A stretch of DNA of 64,000 nt from Diphasiastrum complanatum. Its lineage: Eukaryota > Streptophyta > Lycopodiopsida > Lycopodiales > Lycopodiaceae. Positions 53,540-64,000 of this stretch are shown in pieces. A model generated the notes under the pieces. It saw only the letters and a list, made by a program, of their open reading frames with translations. It had not been told where the DNA came from and did no database searches. Position 1 is the stretch's first letter; each line of letters begins with the position of its first letter. Position numbers and translations under genes: made by a program. The DNA lies in contig CM055113.1 in assembly GCA_029204225.1 (NCBI GenBank), positions 16,747,745-16,811,744 of the forward strand, read 5' to 3'.

Positions 53540-56500
53540 AATGATCTACATGAATAGATCCGCTTTCTTGTTTAAATCTATTTTTTTTGGATGAATAATA
53601 TGCATGAATCCATAATGTTTTGGACAGTTTTGATTCAGATTTAGTAGCAAGATGTTTGTTGATAGATTGACCAGGAATCGATTTATCCATAATGAATAAA
53701 CTGATTGTTGCTGGAAATCTTGAATTTATGGTTTGCATGTGAGATTTAATCTTTTTTAGACTAACCCTCTTGTGAAGCATGCAAACTGTAAACTGGAAAC
53801 ATTGATTGGATATTGTAAATTGCTGAGTCTCTAACTGTGGCAGATTTAGACTTTGGATTGTGATGCATGCAAGCTTAGTTTTGAAAGAAAAAAAACCTTC
53901 TCCTCTAAACCTCTTGTGGTGAGGGTCGTTGTGGAGCAACCGAGTTCTTTGAAAGTAGCTTGCAGACTCTAGGAGTTTAAGAACTGTAAAACTACAGTAA
54001 CTCCTTCCCTTGTCTTTAAGACATTGATGCATGTTTTTGAACCTATGTTCAGTGTAAAGGGAGGTTATAGAGGGTCATAATAATGCAAGTAAGCATGTTG
54101 AAGGAGAGAGTGTAACCTTGGAGAAGAATTAAACAAGATATTGAACTTGTTTATTTGAAGCGTCCATCTGCGAATCAGATTTGAAGGGGTGCAGAGATCT
54201 GGTTACCATAGATTCTGCTATGGCCTCTGTTCTGATGATGCCCGTTCTATTGTGGGATCCTTACATAGTAACTTTGTTGGTGATATAGAACTGTGATAAG
54301 CATTAGGGGATGCAGAGATTGAGTTACCTCTATTTGCTGATGCAAAGCGCTGTCAATTCCTTTGAAACCTTGGTTTTCTACAAGCAAATGGGCGTGAGGG
54401 AGATGATCGATTGGCAGATGGCTCATGAAGCGCGCGATTCAGCCTCCTAACCTGCATGAAAATTCTTTATCGAGATGCAAGGCGCAGCTGAGAAGCCTTC
54501 TGGAGCTTGTTGAACAATAGAAATGGCGGCTGTAGAAGCGTGCTAGCCTTCCCTTCCTTCAGCTAAACCCTTTAGTAAAATGTTTTAGGATTGTTTTTTG
54601 AATGGGGGGTCTAGGCTTTTGCTTTGTGCATGATTTTTTTTATGTTAAAATTGATTGGGTGCATGTGGTAGGACAACAATTGGGGAAACTGCATGAATGT
54701 CCGTATCAATGCTTATTGCATGCCGGTTGACCGAGGTTTATAAGGGCTTGGCGTTAGGTAACTTCAAAGTTGATTCCAAATTTTGATTCGGAGTCAATTT
54801 GGAAATTTTGGTTACTAGCACCCACAGTAAGAGGAATTTCGATTTCTTGGTGCTTGATAGTCAATGTTGTAACCTTTATGTTTTGCAAGTTGCTTCTCGA
54901 TTTTGGTAGGACGAATTTGATTTTTCCTTCTTCATGGACGATATGCATGTATTAGGCCTTATCAACTTAACATTAGGCTTTTAAACTTTGGTGAGTCACA
55001 TCGATAGTCATCTATAAGCCCAGTTTTTGTGGAACTTTGGTACCATTGTTTTTGTGTCAAGTTGTAATAATCAGTCTGAATTTTTCTAAACCGATCTTGA
55101 CAAAACGACAGTAGTGGTACGATTCTCAGGCATGTTACAAGTAAAAGGATTTGATTCCTTGGTAATGCTATTTAACCACTTAACTCTGTTTTATCGATAC
55201 TCCTAGTAAATGGAGTTAAATGGTGTTTTTGTTTCTTCCTTTTTGACTTCGGTGTTGCACCGATAGGCTTATCCTGAATGATTTTGATCTTTAGGATTGG
55301 GCAAACTAAAGCTTTTGAGATACTTGTTAGTGAATAAATGGAATAAAGATCATAATATTTGGAGGTAGCTCTATATTCGATAAAAAATAAGTGTATTGAA
55401 TATCGTAAAAAAATTACTCGGATCCAAATTTTATGCAGGCAATTTTAACGAAGTAATACTTAAGCAAGTGTAGTCAAAAGGGTAGTAACCTAGCATTTAC
55501 TTGTGTCAAAGAGTTTTCGGAGCCTTCGCTAATGAAATTTTTCGGGTGACCGAAAAAAAACTACGGGAGGAAGAAATGAGACACTTGAGTAGGTAAATGA
55601 GGGTGTGTTATGAAATTTGGATTGGTAAATAATCCCTATAAGAAATTCGCATAGCACCGGTTATTGAATTCATTTGAATTTATTTTGAATATTTATAGGA
55701 CCACGAGTTGACCCTATTTGTTATTGGAAATTGTCACATGGAACGAGAATGACACTTGGTTCACATTTGTACTATAAAGAGCCTTATTCCTAAGAGTTGG
55801 AACTCTCAGATGGTAGGAATTTGGGAATGATAGTACCAACTAGATGAATTGTTTATATGACGGTAAAACCATGTGCAAGTTCTTGTTAAATCAAAATTTT
55901 GTTAATGGATTATTGTGATCCATTAGGAACAAATATGGGGGTACTCCAGTACTTGGTGAAATAGATATGTGCATATCTGGTATAGGAAATCCAAATAGAG
56001 TTTTAAGATCTCTGGATTATCGGATAATGCGTTTGAAGATCGGATCCTATGTTGGATATAGGATGGTCAGATAATCTTTTTGATTTTCTGATGAGCAGAT
56101 CTAAAAGCAAAGAACTTTCTTGGAGAGAAAACTGATGGTATGGGACATCAGTGATTTCAAAAGGAAATTCTTATGCGAGAATGATCTGTAGACCAGTGGT
56201 TAGTATTTACATTTTTGGTAATGCTAACAGTTATAACCATTGGTTAAACTTGTTTAGGGTATTTGGAAAAGTTATGAGATATATATCCGGATCCTTAAAT
56301 GGTACCTCATAAATTCCAAATCGGAAACCCTTAAAAGCTATTTCTCTTTTAATTCAAACCTCTACTTTTTAGAAATTTCTTAAATATGAGACAATTGGAT
56401 TGAGATTCATATAATTCCTCCCAATGTAGAACTAGGTTTTGAAGGACTGTTAAAGTTATATGAATTTATGCTTCCATTTCAATTTTGTGAATATAGCCTA

Positions 56501-58880
56501 GAATCAATTGATGTTTTCAATTGATTAAATGGAATTTAGACTTCCTGAGCCCAAATGATTATCTCTATTTGATAGTTGATTATTGAGAGTAATGTTTCTA
56601 TCACTCGGGATAAGATATTTTATGATTTTGAGGAAAAAATCCGGTTTGTGATAGTATTGGATACTCATTACGGACTTTTTCAAATCTTTGATATCTTATA
56701 TGTTGTCTCCTGAGAACTTTTTAATCGAAATTTTGGAATTTCTTTTAAAAGGGGGAGAAGAAAATGATAGGAATAAGACTTTCATGGGATCAACCAGTTG
56801 CATAGATTTCTTTTGTGGAATCCAGTATGTGTGCAATGGTGGAACTATCCAGTGGGAATAGAGGAAATCTCTAGTGATTGTTTTGAATAATTTAGAACTA
56901 GAGGAGTTTTGGGGGTTTTGAACTGTTAGATATTCATGATCATGGATAGTGGTGGTAAAGATTAAATTAAGATTCCACTGACTGGATCAGATGGAATACC
57001 TTATGTCCAAAGATGTTTGTATAAGTCAGTCTAATCTTGGTTTGTACACTAAGATCTAAAATAGGTTGATTGCTTGAAGAAATTATGTTTGTAAAAGTAT
57101 GATGGGTTGGAAAACTCATGAGAGATTTCCCAGATATGTTATTTACTCAAGAGAAATAGAATCTTCTGTAGGTGAATTACAAGATTCTCAGTGATATATG
57201 TGAGTAACATATGCGGATTTTGGAGGAATCTGCCCGATAATGACATATGTGTTTATGTACTGGGTCATAGTGAGGTTATTCTAATATGTGCACGATTAAT
57301 CTTGTTTGGATCTACTATGTATTCCTGGTTACTAAGGTTATCTGGTGCACTTAACCTAGTCATTGAACATAGGCATATGATCAAGTATTGTGTTTGACAA
57401 TTACTTACAGAGTTAACATATCTGTTTTGATAGATCTATAAGTTAACTTAAAAAATGATTTGGATAAGGATCCAAATGTGGTTTTATACTAATATAATTG
57501 AATTCTTCACCTAGACATTTAAGATTTATAAATCATGGGCATTAACTTGAGTAGTTGATTTACTCATGTGGAAGTTGATTGTTAAAATGGACAGTGTGAA
57601 GAGAATTCATCGGAAATTGTTTGTTTTGTGTGTATTGCTTGTAAGACACATAATTTATGAATCATTTGTATTCATCAGGAAATTGTGTGCATAGGATATA
57701 CGAAATTCTTGGATGACTATTTCCGACTTGATTTATTAGTGATAGTATCCCTGTGAGCTCAATTGGATATCGGATCCTAATGGGTCCAATAATGGTAAAC
57801 TGAATTTTTGGAATTCAGCAAAACTTTGTAATCTTTAGATGTTGTTCTAGGGGATTGTATAAAGTTTATGTTGTTAAAGACGAATGTTGTATTGGTCTCT
57901 AATTACTTGGTTGATTGTAGAATTTGGAGCTCATAATCTGGTTAAGAATCGATTTGAAAGAATATTCTTGAAATCCAGTATTTTTTCCCTTGAAGAAAAG
58001 ATTTCAGAACGTTTCTTATATTTTCCGAGTGGTATGTTATCCATATACTCCAGTATCTTCCAATGATGAAGTATGGTTTTGGAATCCTGTAAATTATGAT
58101 TGACGATATGTTATTTGAGCTCTAAATTTCTTTACTTCGACACATACTTGAGATTGTGTGGATCTCATAGGAATTTTCATTAAGTAAGTGCTTACTTATG
58201 AGGAAAATGCTTATTTTACAAATTGTAGTCAAGGAATGCTTGTGTATTGTTTAAAGCTTAAATCTTTGGTTAACTAGGAGCAGTGAAGTCTATCAAAATT
58301 GAATGGTTGCTATTTCCTTGCATACGTTGGTAGGAATAGAGCACTTAACTTAAGAGAGTATCTAGGGTATGCAGATCTGAGTTAAAGTCATTTTTATCTT
58401 GATGGATCTCCTAGAGATTTTAGATGATTGAATTATGGTATTTTAGAATATTTGGATATAGTTCAACTTTTTGAGATTTGCTCATGTTTTGTTTTCTATT
58501 CCTCTTCATAAAGTTTCTCTAATGACTCATAGCTTTTAGTGTCATGTGCCAAATCTAAGCAAATAGTAATTACAATGGAAGTAAAGCTAAGAGCAAGAAA
58601 AGTACAAAGCATTCAAGATAGCATATCCATAGAAAGCTAGAAACAATGAGATCTCAATGGAATCACATTAGTAATGAAAAGAAGAGTACAAAGCAATGTA
58701 AAGGAGCATGGATTCATGTAGATAGGACACATGAGACCTAGCAATGAAGATCCCTATGGCTCACATTCACAATGAAGCTAGAAGCTCTCACTTGCAAATG
58801 AGCCAAAAGATTCACAAAATGATGTCTCTTGCCTAGTTATAGACAATGCTCTTACTTAACTAAACATAACTATCTTGAGG
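53540..58880. other. No recognisable gene
   Basis: 5.3 kb of AT-rich sequence. The longest frame, a 213-codon minus-strand ORF at 53391-54032, has low-complexity composition and no motif I know. No retroelement protein was readable here. It may be intergenic or an old, unreadable element. Confidence 0.5.
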
Positions 58881-59462
58881 GATAGTCAACCTTTGTTAAG
58901 TATTCGCTCTTTAAATTGTCTGAGTTTGATGAAAGCCTCTAATTTCTGTTTAATGAAATAAACAACTGTTCTTCTGGAGAATTCATCAATAAAGGTAATG
59001 AAATACTTTGTATCTAGCAATGAAGGAGTTTGCATAGGTCCCCTATATCTGTATGAACAACATCTAACAGATCTTTTGTTGCATGCCTATGGTTTGATCT
59101 AAAAGGAATCCTAGTTTGCTTTTCAAAGATGCAGCTATGAGAGACGAGGAGATCGACCTTACCAGAAGGATAGTCGAGATCAAGGACCATCGATTGTCTG
59201 GACATGTTCAAAACAGATGCATAATTCAAGTGTCCTAAGCGATGATGCCATAGTAATGCTTTATTGTAGAGGTTTTCAAGGCTTCACTAGACTCATAATA
59301 GCAATGTGCCAATCTATATAAGTAACCCTGCCTCTTGCCGAGTGCAAGGATCTTATTACTCCTATCAACAATTTTGCATTGATCATATTCAAATTCTACC
59401 TTATGACCTAAATCTGTAATTCTACTCACTGATAACAGATATGTAGAGAGTTTAGGAACATA
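58880..59462 (-). pseudogene. Copia E protease end, pre-integrase, integrase start
   Basis: Minus frames read VPKLSTYLLSVSRITDLGHK, KRQGYLYRLAHCYYES, CIFEKQTRIPFRSNHRHATK, LLDVVHTDIGDL, and near 58960 TKYFITFIDEFSRRTVVYFI. The first catalytic Asp is present in FIDEF; normal copia reads FIDDY/F. Several stops and shifts. The rest of pol is absent beyond 58880. Confidence 0.8.
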
Positions 59463-60154
59463 TGTTGAAATTGAAAAATAATCTATCTTGACTTTAGGCT
59501 TGCTACAAACTTTGTACTGTGCAAGTATGTTGTTTCATAGATGTAAATGCCAAATTTGGCCTAGATAGAACTCGAGCTATATGGATTTGACATATCTAGT
59601 TGGTTGAATACAACTTGCATATAGATTGTAGACTTAGAAATAGCATTAATGTGCTTGTAGAAACTCGTGGCATATCACATGCAATTATTGTAAGTGATCC
59701 ATAGTGACATGCAAGGCATGCACAAAGTGAAATGGACACATGCATGATGATTTGTACAATTCTAGTTGGTAAAAGTAGGTAGAGATACATGGATGAGATG
59801 TGACAAATGTCACTTAGACTCTAGTTTTCACTTTAGATGTGATTGAAAGGTAAATGGATGTGGTTCTACCTCGAGCTACCTCAAACTCCATAAATATGTG
59901 TAGCCATTCTCATAATTTTTTTATGAAGAACCAAAACTTTGTAGCTATTCCATGCCATTTTGGATCTACACCATATTTTGCTGAATATTTCTATCTTTCT
60001 CTCTCTAACTCGTGTTGAGGCTAATGCTCATACACTAAATTCTTGTACGTTTGCTCATTTGTAATTCAATGCTATCATTTTCTAATTCTTAGCATACTAG
60101 ATTGTGGTTAAGCCATAAGTTCTGTACTAGATCTTGTTATTCAACCTAGAATCA
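59463..60154 (+). repeat. Copia D 5' LTR (692 bp)
   Basis: Starts TGTTGAAATTGAAAAATAAT and ends AGAATCA, two bases before the primer-binding site. The first 35 bases recur at 63390-63424 with one mismatch. Confidence 0.8.
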
Positions 60155-60156
60155 GA

Positions 60157-60168
60157 TGGTATCAGAGC
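60157..60168 (+). other. Primer-binding site, copia D
   Basis: TGGTATCAGAGC followed by CA, two bases downstream of the LTR end. Confidence 0.88.
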
Positions 60169-60871
60169 CAAATTGATCCTTGCATGCTAACATCTTTGAT
60201 TGTACAAGAATTTGAGAGCTAATTCAAACAAAAAAATAGTTACTCACTTTTCTTTACCTTTCTCTGAAAAGTGTTTGGATCAAATTGGATTGAAACTGAA
60301 TTTTCAGGTCTAAAAAGTGATAGTACGGAATTCTGGAATTCCGCATGTGTGAAAATTAGAGATTTTCAGTCCCTTCTATTTCCTTGCTAGTTGATCCAAA
60401 GATAGTGGTGTTATAGTTTGATGGAAAGCTTATGAAGTGTAATCTCCATAGACATTTGGTACCAAATCAATATGATGTGTCAATCAAGAGTTATAAGCTC
60501 TTAAAGTGGATAGGGAGAGGTCCAAAATCCAAGTGACCACTTTTTGATTTGATTCAATCTTGCTTTGTTCTGAATCCATTGTTTTGAGCATCCTACACAA
60601 CTGAAGGTCAAGACTAAGTTTGATGTTAATTGAACACCTTTGAGCCTTCTGAGTATCATTAGTGTTTTCTTTTTACTCATTTCACACGTGCCAAAAGTAA
60701 GATTCAAACTTGTCTAAGTGCCTCAATTCATTTTGAGTGTCTAATCTAAAAAATCTTGTTTTGTGGAATATTTGAGATCCATCTCAAATACAGTTGCAAG
60801 TTTTTCACATAGGAAGGTAGCACATCCTTGAAAATACCTATAGTGAAAGAGAGCAGCAACATTAAGTCTGA

Positions 60872-61780
60872 TTGGAACAAGCTCAAACATATTATTGTCC
60901 AATAACTAAGAAGTCTTCACATAATGGCACCTTGGGAGGATATCTCCTAGAAGCAAATGAAAGACTAAGTACTTCTAATTACTCAATTTGGAAGTTTAGA
61001 ATGGAGTCTATTTTGGTACTCCAGGATGTTATGGACATTGTGCTTGGTATTGAGGAGGAGCCTCAAGCATAGCTTGAAATACCAAAGTACAAGAAGAGAG
61101 CTAGAATGGCTCTACATTTCATTAAGATGAATGTATCTAATGAAATTCTTAAAGAAATTGGATCTTGCACAACTGCCAAAGAAGCTTGGGATGCACTTAA
61201 GTCCATCTATGAAGCGAAGAACACTTCTAGAATACTCACTCTTAGGAATCAGATTTTTCAAAGTTTTCAAAGAAGTGAGGAGAGTGTATCAAACTATGTT
61301 CTGAGAGTAAAAGATTTTCATAGGGAGCTTTCTTGTGTTGGAGTTACAATTAACCAAGATGAGCTAGTTCAAGTCATTCTAAATGGCTTGAAAGATGACT
61401 ATGATAATCTTGTTCAATCCTTTGCCATTAAAGAGGAGTTGCCTAATTTAGAAACTCTCCAAGGAATTCTCATCTATGAAGAATCTAGGCTAGGATGAAC
61501 AAACTCGGGCATGTTGGAAGTGACAAAGCCCTCTTTGTCAAGGACAAGCAAGAACCAGTTTTCTCAAGCATCCAACAAAGACAAAGCCAAGGATCGAGAC
61601 AAAGATGGTGAAGAGGATGATTCATCTCATCCTTCTACTTCAAAGACCAAGAAGAAGAAAGTCACTTCTGTGGCAAGAAGGGGCATTGTGCCTCCAATTG
61701 CTTCAAGAAGAAAAACCAACTCAAGCAAGCAAATCTCTCCAAAGAAATTGAAGAAGATTATGTTGCAAGTGATGGAGAAG
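60872..61780 (+). pseudogene. Copia D gag (nearly intact)
   Basis: One frame from 60872 to about 61660 is interrupted by TAG at 61070 and TGA at 61496. It shows GGYLLEANERLSTSNYSIWK, FRMESILVLQDV, the UBN2 core (AKEAWDALKSIYEAKNTSR, RNQIFQSFQRSEESVSNYV) and LVQVILNGLKDDYDNLV. A one-base shift near 61665 brings in the zinc knuckle CGKKGHCASNCFKKK. Gag would form the element particle. Confidence 0.87.
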
Positions 61781-61788
61781 GATCACTC

Positions 61789-62160
61789 ATGGTGTCAAGT
61801 TTTTTTTCATCACCTTTCAAGAAAGATGGAGCTTGGTACATAGATACTGGAGCTTCTTCAAATATGTGTTGTTCAAAGGAGTCCATGAAGGAGGAATATG
61901 ATGCTTTGATGGCCAACAAGACATGGGAGCTTGTGGATCTTCCATCCAACAAGCACACCATTGGTTGCAAGTGGGTTTTTTGAGTCAAGTATAATCAAGA
62001 TGACACAATCAACAAGTACAAGGCAAGGCTTTGTGCAAAGGGTTTTGCTCAAGTTTATGGACTTGATTATGAGGAGACTTTTGCTCCAGTTGCAAAGATG
62101 GTATCAATTAGAATCATAATTTCTATTGCTTGTTTTTTCAATTTTAAGTTTTTCAACTAG
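61789..62160 (+). pseudogene. Copia D protease joined to RT; integrase missing
   Basis: A frame at 61789-61983 reads GAWYIDTGASSNMCCSKESM (protease active site DTGAS) and passes directly into EEYDALMANKTWELVDLPSN and GCKWVF, the start of RT. The entire pre-integrase and integrase region (normally over 1.5 kb) is missing, with the frame preserved at the join. KYKARLCAKGFAQVYGLDYE follows in the next stretch. Confidence 0.88.
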
Positions 62161-62164
62161 ATGT

Positions 62165-62609
62165 CTCTAATGCATTTTTAAATGGATATCTAGAAGAAGA
62201 GATCTATATGGATCAGCCTATTGGGTTCATCCATGACAAAAACAAAGTTTGCTTGCTCTTCAAAAGTCTATATGGACTAAAACAAGCTCCAAGGTCGTGG
62301 TATTCTCGACTTAACACCTTTCTTGAGTCACTAGGATTTAATCTTAGTAACTATGATCCGTCCTTGTATGTCAAGTTTTATAATAGAGATATTGTCATAC
62401 TTCTCATTTATGTTGATGATATCATTCTAACAGGAAGTTGTATCAAGCTAGTTGAGGAGACCAAGATTGCACTTGGAAAAGAATTCAAGATGCAAGATCT
62501 TGGAAAAATTCATTACATATTAGGATTAGAGATTGACTTTCTTAAAGATAAAGCTTTTATATGTCAATCCAAGTATGCTCTTTCAATGTTAAAAAGTTCA
62601 ATATGCTAA
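62165..62609 (+). pseudogene. Copia D reverse transcriptase, YVDD intact
   Basis: The 133-codon frame from 62208 contains LLFKSLYGLKQAPRSWYSRL, DIVILLIYVDDIILTGSC and KEFKMQDLGKIHYILGLEID. The catalytic YVDD is intact. A frameshift near 62590 passes to the RNase H frame, and upstream RT is broken at 62158. Confidence 0.9.
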
Positions 62610-63301
62610 ATTGTAAGAGTATAGAAACTCCTATGGAGCAAATTGTAAAAGACCCTAACAAAGGTGATGAAAGATCCTTCGTGGACATCACTCTTTTTAG
62701 GAGTCTTATAGGCTCCTTAATTTGGCTCACAATAACTAGGCCTGACATAAGTTTTAGTGTTCATAAGTTGAGCCAAGCTATGCAAAATCCTACTATTCAT
62801 CATTGGAAAATGGCCAAAAGAGTGACTAGATACATATCTTCAACTTTTGATTATGGTTTGTTGTATAAAAGTGAAGATCTTTCTATAGTTGGCTATTCTG
62901 ACTCGGATTTTGCAAGTGATAGAGAAGATCGAAAATCTACAAGTGCTTATGTCATATATCTTGGAGGAAACTTGATATCTTGGCTTTCCAAAAAGCAAGA
63001 TACTGTATCACTCTCATCTTGTGAAGCTGAGTATAAAGCACTCACGACTACGACAAAGAAAGTGTTTTGGATCAAGAGGTTGCTAGTGGAGCTAAAGATA
63101 ATCCTAGAAGATGATCTACCTATGATCATTTGTGACAACATTTCAGCACAAGCCCTTGCCAACAATCCGATATTCCATGCAAGGAGCAAACACATCGAGG
63201 TTGCACATCACTTCGTGAGAGAGAAGCTCATTGGAGGAGAAATCTACTTGAAGCACATCGACACATCATCTTGTATTGCAAATTTGCTCACCAAACTTTG
63301 A
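62561..63301 (+). CDS. Copia D RNase H domain (open frame)
   Basis: A 246-codon frame without a stop. It reads RSLIGSLIWLTITRPDISF, VGYSDSDFASDREDRKSTSA (first catalytic Asp), SLSSCEAEYKALTTTTKK (catalytic Glu), CDNISAQALANNPIFHARSK (third Asp) and ANLLTKL. It is the best preserved catalytic domain in the window. It is the C-terminus of pol; the Met at 62561 is not a genuine start. Confidence 0.9.
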   Translation: MSIQVCSFNVKKFNMLNCKSIETPMEQIVKDPNKGDERSFVDITLFRSLIGSLIWLTITRPDISFSVHKLSQAMQNPTIHHWKMAKRVTRYISSTFDYGLLYKSEDLSIVGYSDSDFASDREDRKSTSAYVIYLGGNLISWLSKKQDTVSLSSCEAEYKALTTTTKKVFWIKRLLVELKIILEDDLPMIICDNISAQALANNPIFHARSKHIEVAHHFVREKLIGGEIYLKHIDTSSCIANLLTKL

Positions 63302-63382
63302 GCAAGAGTTCCTTCATCAAGCATAGAGCCGATCTTGGAATAATACCAAGATCCATGTTCAAGTCAACATAGATTGTTTTTA

Positions 63383-63424
63383 GGAGGAGTGTTGAGATTG
63401 AAAAATAATCTATCTTGACTTTAG
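63383..63424 (+). repeat. Copia D polypurine tract and 3' LTR stub
   Basis: AGGAGGAG (63382-63389) precedes TGTTGAGATTGAAAAATAAT. Only 35 bases of the 692-bp LTR remain before copia E resumes. Confidence 0.85.
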
Positions 63425-64000
63425 CAAGGTCTTCATCTTAAATTTTCACAAATGATAATTGGATCCATTCAGCTTGTTTGCGATAAGACCAGCTTTACTT
63501 TGAGAATCCATCTGGAACTTAGTCTGTCGATTGTATCGATGATGCTAAGATGCAATAATGCCAACAATAGGAAATCAATTCTCTGATACTGAAAGATTGA
63601 AAAGAACTGAAGAGTATGATTATCAATTTGATATCACGAAAGATGTCAAGTATTAGAGATTTCGGTCTGATACCATGTAGGTATTAGATAAAGAAGTAGT
63701 GAAATCGCTCTAATACCATGTCGGAAAGTGGTGTGCAGAAGATAGTCTAACTCGGAAAGAAACGAATGAAAATAATTCGAGTGTCTAGAAAGAAAGCTTT
63801 TCGTGTATGGCGGAATAAACTATCTTCATCTTTCACAGTGCATGACTACGCCTATCAATTTCAAACAAAACAATAGTGATAGAAATCACGTTTGATCTTA
63901 TAGTAACTAGCTTTGGAATCATCAGTACTACAGTGATTACTTAGCCAAACAATAAAGCATAAAAAATTATCAGACAAATAATTAGTCGCGAAGAACTACA
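63425..64000 (-). pseudogene. Copia E gag start, primer-binding sites and LTR end
   Basis: On the minus strand MDSQSKAGLIANKLNGSNYH begins near 63513 and KFKMKTLLK follows after a stop (normal YHLWKFKM). Upstream are TGGTATCAGACC (63664-63675) and, 37 bases further, TGGTATTAGAGC (63701-63712) after CCGACA. The duplicated primer-like site leaves the true LTR end ambiguous. LTR sequence runs on to the window end. Confidence 0.65.

Larger units (their letters stand above)
59463..63424 (+). mobile_element. Ty1/copia element D, integrase deleted
   Basis: Plus-strand element with 5' LTR, primer-binding site, gag, protease fused directly to RT, RNase H, polypurine tract and the first 35 bases of a 3' LTR. 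It inserted into copia E. The integrase is missing, so it cannot move without help. Confidence 0.85.
58880..64000 (-). mobile_element. Ty1/copia element E (minus strand), split by copia D
   Basis: The minus strand carries, from right to left: LTR tail and primer-binding sites (63664-63712), gag start (about 63500-63425), then copia D. Beyond D lie the protease end and pre-integrase (59462-59235) and the start of the integrase (59230-58880). The gag body and protease active site are missing at the junction. The LTR continues past the window end. Confidence 0.7.

Noticed and set aside
53391-54032. 213-codon minus-strand ORF
   Set aside because: Long for chance, but low-complexity Lys/Ser composition, no motif and no splice or promoter support; not called as a gene.
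1-64000. CRISPR array, rRNA or tRNA gene
   Set aside because: No regularly spaced repeats; no rRNA-like stretch. The TATCAGAGC matches are tRNA-complementary primer sites, not tRNA genes.

Overview
The window reads as nuclear DNA of a seed plant. Plant-type Ty1/copia and Ty3/gypsy retrotransposons dominate it. Several LTRs are followed by a primer-binding site of the TGGTATCAGAGC type (initiator tRNA-Met), and there are LINE, Helitron and Mutator-like pieces, long dinucleotide microsatellites, and one host gene with GT-AG introns. The species cannot be read from the sequence; very long repeat-filled introns suggest a large, retroelement-rich genome.

Host gene. One ordinary gene was recovered, on the minus strand between about 36.3 and 19.1 kb. 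Six consecutive exons (36295-35672, 32606-32533, 29796-29742, 29386-29312, 19411-19338, 19173-19125) join in frame with canonical splice sites into about 317 residues of a plant OTU-domain ubiquitin protease. The catalytic-cysteine motif GDGNCQ and the block SGEWGDHVTLQAAADS are present. The last exon, with the catalytic histidine, was not found and should lie left of 19125 or beyond the window. A 5' leader candidate lies near 39.3-39.76 kb.

Layout. 0-5.4 kb: anonymous DNA, microsatellites and a solo LTR. 5.4-17.2 kb: broken gypsy elements in both orientations, with a copia element nested in one. 19.4-29.3 kb is the 9.9 kb fourth OTU intron, holding a copia-like element with an unfamiliar internal region, an L1-type LINE fragment, and a 2.5 kb Helitron carrying what looks like an intact two-exon cellular gene. 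29.3-36.3 kb: the upstream OTU exons, with a Mutator-like element in intron 1. 36.3-41.6 kb: mostly anonymous. 41.6-49.4 kb: nested copia elements, including two copies of one LTR in inverted orientation. 49.4-52.1 kb: an LTR element on the minus strand with a long coiled-coil ORF of unknown function next to its 3' LTR. 52.1-53.3 kb: gypsy, LTR, Mutator-like and Helitron ends. 53.5-58.9 kb: anonymous AT-rich DNA. 58.9-64 kb: a copia element that lost its integrase, inserted in another copia on the opposite strand.

Nearly all retroelement ORFs carry stops, frameshifts or internal deletions, so almost nothing here is autonomous. The plausibly functional products are the OTU protease and, possibly, the Helitron-borne gene.
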